Below, one piece after another: positions 32,920-41,340 of a DNA stretch of 64,000 nt (positions within the stretch are counted from its first letter, which is position 1; every line of letters begins with the position of its first letter). A model generated the notes under the pieces. That model was not told the origin of the DNA. It saw only the letters and a list, made by a program, of their open reading frames with translations, and searched no databases. Source of the DNA: Chryseobacterium sp. CY350 (GTDB taxonomy: Bacteria; Bacteroidota; Bacteroidia; Flavobacteriales; Weeksellaceae); NCBI RefSeq assembly GCF_027945075.1, contig NZ_CP116034.1, positions 3,906,001 to 3,970,000 of the forward strand, read 5' to 3'. Position numbers and translations under genes: made by a program.

Positions 32920-34884
32920 ATGAAAAGATTTTTACTTTTATGCTTTATTATTTTTAATATTGCGTCAAATGCCCAAATTACTTTGGGCGCAGGAAGCGCA
33001 TCAGTAGGTGTTGCGCCGATAAGTACATACTACGGTTACTCGTATGTTCAGCAGATTTTTACAAAAAATGAAATCAATGCCAATGCTGCGGGAAATATTA
33101 CCGGGCTTAAATTTTATCTCAGTCCGGGATCAAGCATAGCCAACTCGTCAAACTGGAAAATTTATTTGGGTACAACTTCAAAAACCACCTTTACATCAAA
33201 CTCAAATTGGATTCCTCTCTCTCAGCTTACACAGGTTTTCTCGGGAACAGTTTCCAGCGTAAGCGGAGTTGTTACCATTACTTTTCCTGTGCCTTACAAC
33301 TATAATAATTTAAGTAATTTAGTAATAGCTGCAGAAGAAAATTCTGCCGGATATGACGAGAATGGTTTTGATGATGCGTTTTTTGGTTACAATTCTACCG
33401 CAAGTTCAGTTCTTTATTTTCAGGATGATACCATTAATCCTAATCCTTTGTCTCCGCCAACTGGATCTCTCGGTAATAAAAAATCAGCTGTTACCTTTAG
33501 TGGTTTAAATTCCAGTTCCACAATTGCTTGTCCGGATGTTACTTATCCTCAAAATAATGCACTATTTATCCCTTTATTACCCACAATCACATGGAATGCA
33601 GTTTCTGGTGCGACAGGTTATAAAGTGACAATCGGGACTCTTCCTGGTGGTTCAGACATTGTCAATCAGCAAACTGTATCTACAAACAGCTTTCTGGTTC
33701 CTGCAAGTTTAGCTGCAAATTCTATGTACTATCTAAAGGTAGTTGCAGTTAATGCTTCTGGAGAATCACAGGGTTGCTCAACAGGGATGTTCAGAACGAC
33801 GCCGGGACAACCTGGTAATGACGAATGTGCTAATGCGATTACATTAACTGTAAATCCTAATGCAACTTGCACATCTTCTGTACAAGGTTACACTTTGGGA
33901 GCGACAAATTCAGGATCGGCGGTATCGCCTTGTTACGGAAATGCAGATGATGATGTTTGGTTTAAATTTATTGCAACTGCAACTTCGCACAAGATTTCCC
34001 TAAACAATGTTGAATCTATTGGTACTGTTGATAGCGATGATATTTATTTTCAGGTTTTTAGCGGATCATGCGGAAGCTTGTCAAGTGTGTTATGTTCAGA
34101 TCCTTCAGCATCTCTGGTAACTGGTCTTACTGTCGGAAGTACTTATTACGTAAGGGTTTACAGTTACGATGGTGCGGGTAGCAATCAAAGTTTTAACATT
34201 TGTATTGGTACAATTCCGCCACCGCCTGCCAATGATGTTTGCTCCGCAGCTGTTTCAGCGAATATTTTCCCTTTTTCGTACACTCAGAATGACGCTTTGG
34301 GAGCAACCAACAGTTCAGGGTTTTTAAACGCCTGTACCGACGGAATGAATGACGGTACATGGTTCAGCTTCGTTGGCAACGGCGGAAATGTTGATGTTAT
34401 TGTAACGATGCCTGCCGGTAGTTCTTTTGATCCTCAAGTTGGCGTTTTTACAGGAAACTGTGGCTCATTAGTATGTTTCGAAACGGAAGATACAGGTGGA
34501 GATGGCGAAGCTGAAATCATTACTTTATCAACAGTTGCCGGAACAATATATTACATCAACGTTGGTCATTATGATGAGATTAATGATGATTTTGAAGATA
34601 CTTTTACCATCAATATTTCTTCAAATTTTCTTTTGGCTACAGAAGTTTCGCCAGTAAAAGATAAAGTAAGAGTTTATCCAAATCCGTTTTCAGAAATGAT
34701 TAATATTTCAGATGCTGAAAACGTAAAATCGATGTTTGTGAGTGATATGGCTGGTAGAACTTTGAGAAATATAGAAAATCCGGCTTCAGTTATTCTGTTA
34801 AATGAATTAAAATCCGGAATGTATATTGTAACATTAATGATGAAAGATGGATCTAAACAATCTCTGAAAATCATTAAAAAATAA
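32920..34884 (+). CDS. T9SS type A surface protein with two prepeptidase-like domains
   Basis: A secreted 654-residue protein. The frame opens at an ATG at 32908, but the ATG at 32920 gives the standard signal peptide MKRFLLLCFIIFNIASNAQ. The N-terminal 180 residues form an all-beta domain (GYSYVQQIFTKNEIN). A fibronectin-like module follows (about 205-295; TWNAVSGATGYKVTIG). Two prepeptidase-like beta domains start at NDECANAITL (about 300) and NDVCSAAVSA (about 440). The T9SS sorting domain is at about 585-654 (VYPNPFSEMINIS), more diverged than in the two preceding genes. Third of the tandem set. Confidence 0.87.
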   Translation: MKRFLLLCFIIFNIASNAQITLGAGSASVGVAPISTYYGYSYVQQIFTKNEINANAAGNITGLKFYLSPGSSIANSSNWKIYLGTTSKTTFTSNSNWIPLSQLTQVFSGTVSSVSGVVTITFPVPYNYNNLSNLVIAAEENSAGYDENGFDDAFFGYNSTASSVLYFQDDTINPNPLSPPTGSLGNKKSAVTFSGLNSSSTIACPDVTYPQNNALFIPLLPTITWNAVSGATGYKVTIGTLPGGSDIVNQQTVSTNSFLVPASLAANSMYYLKVVAVNASGESQGCSTGMFRTTPGQPGNDECANAITLTVNPNATCTSSVQGYTLGATNSGSAVSPCYGNADDDVWFKFIATATSHKISLNNVESIGTVDSDDIYFQVFSGSCGSLSSVLCSDPSASLVTGLTVGSTYYVRVYSYDGAGSNQSFNICIGTIPPPPANDVCSAAVSANIFPFSYTQNDALGATNSSGFLNACTDGMNDGTWFSFVGNGGNVDVIVTMPAGSSFDPQVGVFTGNCGSLVCFETEDTGGDGEAEIITLSTVAGTIYYINVGHYDEINDDFEDTFTINISSNFLLATEVSPVKDKVRVYPNPFSEMINISDAENVKSMFVSDMAGRTLRNIENPASVILLNELKSGMYIVTLMMKDGSKQSLKIIKK

Positions 34885-34912
34885 ATTTCAATACTAGAAA
34901 ATAACAAAAAAA

Positions 34913-34938
34913 GGATGCAGTTAATTTTAGCTGCATCC
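34913..34938. terminator. Terminator between the third T9SS gene and the small membrane gene
   Basis: An 8-bp GC-containing stem (34913-34920 with 34931-34938), flanked by an A-run before and a T-rich stretch after, so it can serve both convergent genes. Confidence 0.65.
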
Positions 34939-34960
34939 ATTTTATATTTTTATGATCATC

Positions 34961-35122
34961 TTATTCTGATGGTGGTACCGGTTTTATGTCTCCCGTATTC
35001 ATAAGGTCGAATACTGTCGGGAAAAACATCACCAGTATAAAATAGATAATGATCATTAAAACGATCATAGCGAATAAGATAATCACTAAACTATTGGGTT
35101 TATTTTTCTTTTGTGGTTCCAT
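34961..35122 (-). CDS. Small single-pass membrane protein, 53 aa
   Basis: A short frame from ATG at 35122 to TAA at 34961. It encodes a basic N-terminus (MEPQKKNKPN), one strong TM helix of about 25 residues (LVIILFAMIVLMIIIYFILV), and a short tail ending in GDIKPVPPSE. The composition (positive cytoplasmic end, hydrophobic core, acidic/Pro tail) is that of a genuine small membrane protein rather than a chance frame. It sits 43 bp downstream of the potassium channel gene on the same strand and may be co-transcribed with it. Function unknown. Confidence 0.65.
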   Translation of the reverse strand: MEPQKKNKPNSLVIILFAMIVLMIIIYFILVMFFPTVFDLMNTGDIKPVPPSE

Positions 35123-35165
35123 GATTTTTTAGATATTAGATGAATAGATTATTTGATAAAAAATA

Positions 35166-35993
35166 CTATGCTAATTTCTTGCCACACTGCTTGCAGTACC
35201 TAGCATCATCATCAATATCTTCATTTCCGCACCGCTCACAGATCAATTCCAGGTTTTGTCTTTTGTTTCGCATCTCCGCAGTTACAATTCCTGTAGGAAC
35301 TGCAATGATAGAATATCCGGCCAGCATTAGGATTACAGCAAAGAATTTCCCCATCGGTGTAATAGGAGAAACATCTCCGTAACCTACGGTAGTTACCGTT
35401 ACTACAGCCCAATAGATCGATTGAGGAATGGTCTCAAAACCTGGTCTTCCACCTTCTACCATAAACATCAGGGAACCTACAATGACAGAAAATATAATTA
35501 AAAATAATAGGAAAATATAGATTTTTCGTGAACTGTTTTTTAGTGCTCTCACAATGACAAAACCGTCATTCATAAAATCCAAAAGATTAAAAATTCTGAA
35601 AATTCTCAGCATTCGCAACATTCTGAAAATCAGAAAATACTTGGTGATAGGGAAAAAGAAACTCAAATAAAAAGGAACGAGCGAGAGAAAATCTATGATT
35701 CCAAAAAAACTGAAAATGTAATTTTTTTTGCTTTTTAAAACTGCAATTCGCATCCAGTATTCAGCGGTAAAAATTACAGAAATGATCCACTCGCTGATGA
35801 TAAAATAAACATGAAATTTTTTATCTAGTTTTGGTATGCTTTCCATCATAATGATAGAAGTACTTATAAGAATGAGAACGAGTAATGCAACGTCAAACAG
35901 CTTTCCAAGCTTCGTGTCAGAACGGTATATTACGCGGTACAGAAATCTTTTCCAGAGTTTGTCTCCCGGAACAAGATCGTGCTCTCTTTCCAT
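35166..35993 (-). CDS. Six-TM potassium channel with C-terminal zinc ribbon
   Basis: A 275-residue voltage-gated-like ion channel. A short cytoplasmic N-terminus is followed by S1-S4, with the S4-like Arg repeat FRMLRMLRIFRIFNLLDF. The S5-pore-S6 unit carries the K+ selectivity filter TVGYGD at about 202-207. The C-terminal 24 residues form a zinc ribbon (CERCGNED, then CKQCGKKL; about 252-272), which is not part of the canonical channel. The frame extends to 36095, but that overlaps the divergent nif3 start; the ATG at 35993 gives the natural N-terminus MEREHDLVPG. Confidence 0.9.
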   Translation of the reverse strand: MEREHDLVPGDKLWKRFLYRVIYRSDTKLGKLFDVALLVLILISTSIIMMESIPKLDKKFHVYFIISEWIISVIFTAEYWMRIAVLKSKKNYIFSFFGIIDFLSLVPFYLSFFFPITKYFLIFRMLRMLRIFRIFNLLDFMNDGFVIVRALKNSSRKIYIFLLFLIIFSVIVGSLMFMVEGGRPGFETIPQSIYWAVVTVTTVGYGDVSPITPMGKFFAVILMLAGYSIIAVPTGIVTAEMRNKRQNLELICERCGNEDIDDDARYCKQCGKKLA

Positions 35994-36056
35994 GATCAGA
36001 GTTTTTTTTAAATTTAGCAAATTATCCCTATTTTCGTAACAAACATACAGAATAAA

Positions 36057-37154
36057 ATGACAATACAAAAAGTAATTGCCGAGATAGAAAAACACATAGC
36101 CATTTCACAGGCTGAAGATTTTGATAATGTAGGACTTCTCTGTGGTTTGCCGGAACGCAATGTTTCCGGGATTCTGGTTTGTCACGACGCGTTAGAAAAT
36201 GTTGTGGATGAAGCAATACACAGAAACTGTAATTTAATTGTCTGCTTCCATCCGATCATTTTTTCTGGTTTAAAATCTTTAACGGGAAAAAATTATGTGG
36301 AAAGAGCAGTTTTAAAAGCCATTGAAAATAGAGTCGCAATTTATGCCATTCACACCGCTTTCGATAATGATTTTTATGGAGTGAATGCCGGAATTTGCAA
36401 TCTTTTAGATTTGAAAAATTTAAAAATCCTTCAACCTAAAAAAAATAATCTAAAGCAATTAAATGTTTATGTTCCAAAAGATCATTCTGAAAATGTAAAA
36501 GAAGCTCTTTTATCTGCGGGAGCCGGAAATATTGGTTTTTACGACGAGTGTAGTTTTACCACAGAAGGAAAAGGAACATTCCGACCGATCGAAGGTTCGA
36601 ATCCGTTTTCCGGTGAGCAAAATATCCGTGAAAACGCTATTGAAAACATGATCTCGGTGATTTTTGAATCGTTTAAACAAAATCAAATTATTAACGCCAT
36701 GAAATCTGCTCATCCGTATGAAGAAGTTGCGCATCAAATTTATAGTCTTGAAAATGAAAATCATTATTCAGGTTTAGGAATTTATGGTGAATTTGAAACC
36801 GAAATCGACGAAAATTATTTCCTCAATTTTGTAAAAGAAAAATTTAATTTAAATGTTATTAAACATTCAGATTTAAATAATAAAAAAATAAAGAGGGTAG
36901 GAGTTTTAGGCGGTTCGGGAGCTAGCGGAATAAAAGCGGCACTTTCAAATAAATGTGATGCCTATCTTACCGGAGATCTGAAATACCACGACTATTTTCT
37001 GGCGGAATCTAAAATGCTGATCTGCGATATCGGACATTACGAATCTGAGCAATTGGTAAGTCAACAATTATTTGAAATTTTGTCACAAAAATTTAGTACA
37101 TTTGCAGTCTTAAAATCTAGTGAAAAAACAAACCCAGTAAATTATTTCCTATAG
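36057..37154 (+). CDS. Nif3-like dinuclear metal centre protein
   Basis: 365 residues, the long NIF3/YqfO form. The N-terminal half has the metal-site motifs CFHPIIFSGLKSLTG and YAIHTAFDND. An inserted PII-like domain (about 125-230) contains LNVYVPKDHSENV and HPYEEVAHQIY. The C-terminal half has CDAYLTGDLKYHDYF and CDIGHYESEQ. The family forms a hexameric toroid with two metal ions per subunit; its biochemical role is unsettled (GTP cyclohydrolase I type 2 is an old label). It is two bases from the next gene, a pairing seen widely in Bacteria. Confidence 0.93.
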   Translation: MTIQKVIAEIEKHIAISQAEDFDNVGLLCGLPERNVSGILVCHDALENVVDEAIHRNCNLIVCFHPIIFSGLKSLTGKNYVERAVLKAIENRVAIYAIHTAFDNDFYGVNAGICNLLDLKNLKILQPKKNNLKQLNVYVPKDHSENVKEALLSAGAGNIGFYDECSFTTEGKGTFRPIEGSNPFSGEQNIRENAIENMISVIFESFKQNQIINAMKSAHPYEEVAHQIYSLENENHYSGLGIYGEFETEIDENYFLNFVKEKFNLNVIKHSDLNNKKIKRVGVLGGSGASGIKAALSNKCDAYLTGDLKYHDYFLAESKMLICDIGHYESEQLVSQQLFEILSQKFSTFAVLKSSEKTNPVNYFL

Positions 37155-37156
37155 AT

Positions 37157-37933
37157 ATGGCAAAAATCACCGAAATTTCAGTTGAAGAAAAATTAAGAGC
37201 TTTATACGATTTGCAAATCATCGATTCAAGATTGGATGAGATCCGAAATACAAGAGGAGAATTGCCAATCGAGGTTGAAGATCTTGAAATCGAGATTGAA
37301 GGCCTGGAAAAGAGAGCGGAAAAATTTCACGCAGAGATTAAAGAGCAGAATGATCAAATCAGCAATAAAAATGAAGTGATCAACCATGCAAAAACTTTAA
37401 TCGACAAATATAAGTCTCAACAGGATAACGTACGAAACAATAAAGAATTTGAAGCTTTAGGAAAAGAGATTGAATATCAGGAACTTGAAATTCAGCTTTC
37501 TGATAAAAGAATCAAAGAATTCGGAGCTAAAATCGGTCATAAAGAAGAAACTTTAAACGAGTTAAATACAAAAATCGAAGATCTTAAAAATCACCTTAAA
37601 TTCAAAAAAGAAGAATTGGAAGGTCTGATCTCCGAAACTCAGAAAGAAGAAGATTATCTGATCACAAAATCTGAAGAATTTGCTTCGAAAATCGATGAAA
37701 GATTATTGGCATCTTACCACAGAATCAGAGCTAACTCATCTACTGGTCTTGCAGTTGTAGGTCTTGAAAGAGGTGCTCCGAAAGGATCTTTCTTTACAAT
37801 CCCACCTCAAAAGCAAATGGAAATCGCTCAGAGAAAGAAAATCATTATTGATGAGCATTCAGGAAAAATTCTAGTTGACGATGAATTGGTCAACGAAGAA
37901 ACTGAAAAAATGAATGCTGTAATTAAATTTTAA
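37157..37933 (+). CDS. Coiled-coil protein of the C4 zinc-ribbon (DUF164) family
   Basis: 258 residues. About residues 10-185 form a long charged coiled-coil hairpin (LYDLQIIDSRLDEIRNTRGE, and the conserved NNKEFEALGKEIEYQ). The C-terminal 70 residues correspond to the family's C4 zinc ribbon, but the four cysteines are absent: where CxxC pairs are expected the protein has RGAPKGSFFTIPPQ and DEHSGKILVDDE. The fold may persist without zinc. Start two bases after the nif3 stop suggests translational coupling. Family members have been linked to RNA or ribosome-related functions, but the role here is open. Confidence 0.88.
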   Translation: MAKITEISVEEKLRALYDLQIIDSRLDEIRNTRGELPIEVEDLEIEIEGLEKRAEKFHAEIKEQNDQISNKNEVINHAKTLIDKYKSQQDNVRNNKEFEALGKEIEYQELEIQLSDKRIKEFGAKIGHKEETLNELNTKIEDLKNHLKFKKEELEGLISETQKEEDYLITKSEEFASKIDERLLASYHRIRANSSTGLAVVGLERGAPKGSFFTIPPQKQMEIAQRKKIIIDEHSGKILVDDELVNEETEKMNAVIKF

Positions 37934-37954
37934 TACAGACTTTTTATAAAATAG

Positions 37955-37988
37955 AAACGGCCTCAAATTTTTGAAGCCGTTTTTTTTG
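37955..37988 (+). terminator. Terminator after the nif3 operon
   Basis: A 12-bp stem with one mismatch (37955-37966 with 37971-37982) followed by an 8-nt T-run, 22 bp after the stop codon. Confidence 0.85.
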
Positions 37989-38017
37989 TTTAAACTTTTC
38001 AAATGAAATAATAAAAT

Positions 38018-38070
38018 TCCCCTCCTTTGGAGGGGTGGCAAAAATTCGCAGAATTTTTGACGGGGTGGTT
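38018..38070. repeat. REP-like intergenic double-hairpin element
   Basis: Two adjacent hairpins. CCCTCC with GGAGGG surrounds TTT, then AAAAATTC with GAATTTTT surrounds GCA. Each is followed by GGGGTGG (38032-38038 and 38062-38068). The sequence lies between two convergent genes. I recall near-identical elements scattered through Flavobacteriales genomes; only one clear copy is in this window. Confidence 0.6.
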
Positions 38071-38129
38071 TATTATTTTATCTAAAAAGCTTTTTCATTT
38101 TTATTAATGATTGATCACTTTCAGAAAAA

Positions 38130-38155
38130 AAACCGCTTCAAAAGTGAAACGGTTT
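38130..38155 (-). terminator. Terminator after the acyl-CoA ligase gene
   Basis: Imperfect stem AAACCG...CGGTTT with an inner TTCA/TGAA pair, preceded on the plus strand by an A-run that gives the U-tract in the minus direction. It lies 8 bp beyond the stop codon. Confidence 0.7.
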
Positions 38156-38162
38156 ATTATTT

Positions 38163-39941
38163 TTAATCGTGGTGATCATACATTTTGTCATAAAGATCTT
38201 TGAATTTCTCCTTTACCGCCTTTCTCTTCAATTTTAAGGTAGGAGTCAGAAGTCCGCTCTCAATACTCCATACTTCAGGAGTAAGCTCTATTTTTTTGAT
38301 CTGTTCCCAGTTTCCAAGATGTTCGTTGATATCGTGAATTTCTTTCTCTATCCTCTCTTTCAGCTGAGGGCTTTTTGCAATTTCCTGTGGAGTAGAGCCG
38401 ATGTTTAGGTTGTTTCTCATTGCCCAATTTTTAGCAAACTCAAAGTCTGGCTGTACAAATGCGCAGGGCATTTTTTCTCCGTCACCAACAACCATTACCT
38501 GCTCGATAAATTTCGAGGCTTTGGCTAAATTTTCAATTGTTTGAGGAGCTATATATTTTCCGCCGGAAGTTTTAAACATTTCTTTTTTACGATCGGTGAT
38601 CTGCAAAAATCCTTCGCTGTCGATATGTCCGATATCTCCGGTTTTAAAAAATCCGTCTTCTGTAAAAGTTTCTTTGGTCTGTTCTTCATTTTTAAAATAA
38701 CTTTTAAATACAGAAGGACCTTTCACGGTAATCTCACCGTCTTCCTGAATTTTAACAATTAAATTATCTAAAGGATGTCCCACGGTTCCAACCTTCATTT
38801 TTCCGAAAGAGTTTACGGAGATTACAGGTGAGGTTTCTGTTAAACCATATCCTTCTAGAATTGGAATTCCTGCGTTCTGGAACATTAGATTTAATCTTGT
38901 TGATAAAGCAGCAGAACCCGAAACTAAAGTGATGATTTCACCTCCCAAACCTTCTCTCCATTTTTTGAAAACCAATTTGTCGGCAATGATTTCAGAAAGA
39001 CCTGACGGTTTTGAAACCTCTTTTTTCTTTTGAATTAAATTTAAAGCCCAGAAAAATATTTTTTGCTTCAAACCGCCTGCGGATGATCCTGTATTGTAGA
39101 TTTTATCATACACTTTCTCCACCAGTCTTGGCACCACACTCATATAATGTGGCTTTACTTCTTTTACGTTTTCGCCCATCTTTTCTATGCTTTCGGCGAA
39201 ATAAATTGAAAAACCGTTATACTGAAAAAGGTAATAAAGCATTCTTTCAAAAATATGACAGATCGGCAAAAAGCTTAACACTCTTGTATCTTTATAATCT
39301 AAGCTTTTCTTTTTCGGAATTCGAGGAAAAGAACCTAAAACATTGGAAACAATATTTTCATGGGTTAACATTACGCCTTTCGGTTTTCCCGTAGTTCCCG
39401 AAGTATATATTAAAGTTGCTAAATCCTGTGTGTTGATGGCTTTAGAAAGATCTTCCACCTCAATTTGTGTAGAATCATCTTCTCCTAAATCTAAGATCTC
39501 TTTCCAGTTGGCAGCACCTGTAATGTTGTCAAACGTAAAAACTCCCTGAAGCGAAGGTACATTATGTTTGATCTTCATCACTTTCGCTAAAAGCTCTTTG
39601 TCTGAAACAAAACAGTATTTAATTTCGGCATTATTAAAGATAAATTCATAATCTTCAGGCGAAATACTTGGGTAAACGGGCACGGAAACAACTCCGATCT
39701 GCGAAATTCCCAGATCCATAATTGCCCACTCGGTTCGTGAGCTGGTAGTGATTAAAGCTATTTTATCTCCAGGCTTTATACCCAGCTTCAAAAGACCTCT
39801 CGAGATCTTGTTTCCCTGATTGATAAATTTCTGAGTTGAGGTTTTTTCCCATTCTCCCTGATGTTTTGTGGCAAACATGACATCATTTGGAAATTTTTCT
39901 AAAGCAAGATGAGGAATATCGAATAATCTTTTGATTGACAT
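38163..39941 (-). CDS. Long-chain fatty acid-CoA ligase (AMP-binding)
   Basis: A 592-residue ATP-dependent acyl-activating enzyme that makes acyl-CoA via an acyl-adenylate. The P-loop motif TLIYTSGTTGKPKGVMLTHE (about 175), the adenylate motif GYGLTETSPVIS, KTGDIGH, and the hinge motif ITDRKKEMFKTSGGKYIAPQ are all present. This is the long form with a lid region, as in FAA1/FAA2-type ligases of Bacteroidetes. No signal or TM segment, so cytoplasmic or peripheral. It is probably functionally linked with the acyl-CoA dehydrogenase that diverges from it 240 bp away. Confidence 0.94.
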   Translation of the reverse strand: MSIKRLFDIPHLALEKFPNDVMFATKHQGEWEKTSTQKFINQGNKISRGLLKLGIKPGDKIALITTSSRTEWAIMDLGISQIGVVSVPVYPSISPEDYEFIFNNAEIKYCFVSDKELLAKVMKIKHNVPSLQGVFTFDNITGAANWKEILDLGEDDSTQIEVEDLSKAINTQDLATLIYTSGTTGKPKGVMLTHENIVSNVLGSFPRIPKKKSLDYKDTRVLSFLPICHIFERMLYYLFQYNGFSIYFAESIEKMGENVKEVKPHYMSVVPRLVEKVYDKIYNTGSSAGGLKQKIFFWALNLIQKKKEVSKPSGLSEIIADKLVFKKWREGLGGEIITLVSGSAALSTRLNLMFQNAGIPILEGYGLTETSPVISVNSFGKMKVGTVGHPLDNLIVKIQEDGEITVKGPSVFKSYFKNEEQTKETFTEDGFFKTGDIGHIDSEGFLQITDRKKEMFKTSGGKYIAPQTIENLAKASKFIEQVMVVGDGEKMPCAFVQPDFEFAKNWAMRNNLNIGSTPQEIAKSPQLKERIEKEIHDINEHLGNWEQIKKIELTPEVWSIESGLLTPTLKLKRKAVKEKFKDLYDKMYDHHD

Positions 39942-40181
39942 AATTTGTTATTTATTTAATAAAGAATTTAAATATAAGCATTTTTTTTAATTATAAATTC
40001 AGATTTTTCAAATAAAAAACCAAGTATTAGAATTTTGAATGTACAGATTGTTTTTTGCCTTTGATTTTAAAGCTAAAACCTTATGGATGCTGATAAAATT
40101 GTAGGCAAGCACACTAAATTGTAAATGTATTTTCAGATTTGGTTAAAAAGTGTAAATTTACGACCACTAATAATAATTTTT

Positions 40182-41321
40182 ATGGACTTTAATTTATCAG
40201 AAGAACAGCTGATGATTCAGCAGGCAGCTAGAGATTTTGCACAAAACGAGCTATTACAAGAAGTAATAGAAAGAGACCGTGACCAGAAATTTCCTACTGA
40301 GCAGGTGAAAAAAATGGGAGAAATGGGACTTTTGGGAATGATGGTTGATCCTAAATACGGCGGTGCCGGGATGGATAGCATTTCTTATGTTTTGGCGATG
40401 GAAGAGATTGCAAAAATTGATGCTTCTGCAGCAGTTGTGATGTCTGTAAATAACTCTTTGGTTTGTGCAGGTCTTGAAAAATACGCTTCTGAGGAACAAA
40501 AAATAAAATATCTTACACCATTGGCAAGCGGTCAGGTAATCGGAGCATTTGCTCTGTCTGAGCCGGAAGCAGGTTCTGATGCTACTTCACAGAAAACAAC
40601 AGCTGAAGATAAAGGTGATTATTACCTTCTAAATGGTGTGAAAAACTGGATCACCAATGGTGGAACAGCATCTTATTACATCGTGATCGCGCAGACTGAT
40701 CCGGAGAAAAAACATAAAGGAATCAATGCTTTCATCGTAGAAAGAGGTTGGGAAGGTTTTGAGATCGGGCCAAAAGAAGATAAACTGGGAATCAGAGGAA
40801 GTGATACGCATTCTTTGCTTTTCAACAATGTAAAAGTTCCTAAGGAAAACAGAATTGGTGAAGACGGGTTCGGATTCAATTTTGCAATGGCTGTTTTGAA
40901 TGGCGGTAGAATAGGGATTGCTTCTCAGGCTTTAGGAATTGCTTCCGGAGCTTACGAAATGGCGCTGAAATATGCTAAAACCAGAAAAGCATTTAAAACT
41001 GAGATCATCAATCATCAGGCAATTGCATTCAAATTGGCAGACATGGCGACTCAGATCACTGCCGCAAGAATGCTTTGTTTTAAAGCTGCGGTAGAAAAAG
41101 ATGCAGGAAAAGATATTTCTGAGATCGGTGCAATGGCTAAATTATATTCTTCTCAGGTTGCGATGGATACGACGATTGAAGCAGTGCAAATTCACGGTGG
41201 ATATGGTTATGTAAAAGAATATCACGTGGAAAGACTCATGAGAGATGCAAAAATCACTCAGATCTATGAAGGAACTTCTGAGATTCAGAAAATTGTAATT
41301 TCAAGAAGTATTTCAAAATAA
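40182..41321 (+). CDS. Acyl-CoA dehydrogenase
   Basis: A 379-residue flavoenzyme that introduces the alpha-beta double bond in acyl-CoA during beta-oxidation or branched-chain amino acid breakdown. The FAD/substrate motif GAFALSEPEAGSDATS, the start MDFNLSEEQLMIQQAARDFA, and the catalytic Glu in QIYEGTSEIQKIVISR are clear. The frame opens 57 bp upstream, but the family start is the ATG at 40182. Length and the YEGTSEIQ motif fit short/branched-chain or butyryl-CoA dehydrogenases. It is followed 19 bp later by a small membrane protein gene. Confidence 0.95.
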   Translation: MDFNLSEEQLMIQQAARDFAQNELLQEVIERDRDQKFPTEQVKKMGEMGLLGMMVDPKYGGAGMDSISYVLAMEEIAKIDASAAVVMSVNNSLVCAGLEKYASEEQKIKYLTPLASGQVIGAFALSEPEAGSDATSQKTTAEDKGDYYLLNGVKNWITNGGTASYYIVIAQTDPEKKHKGINAFIVERGWEGFEIGPKEDKLGIRGSDTHSLLFNNVKVPKENRIGEDGFGFNFAMAVLNGGRIGIASQALGIASGAYEMALKYAKTRKAFKTEIINHQAIAFKLADMATQITAARMLCFKAAVEKDAGKDISEIGAMAKLYSSQVAMDTTIEAVQIHGGYGYVKEYHVERLMRDAKITQIYEGTSEIQKIVISRSISK

Positions 41322-41340
41322 AAAGACAAAAAACACTATT

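Noticed and set aside
35994..36095. Extended N-terminus of the potassium channel
   Set aside because: It would overlap the divergent nif3 start and adds an atypical hydrophobic leader; MEREHDLV at 35993 matches the expected cytoplasmic N-terminus.
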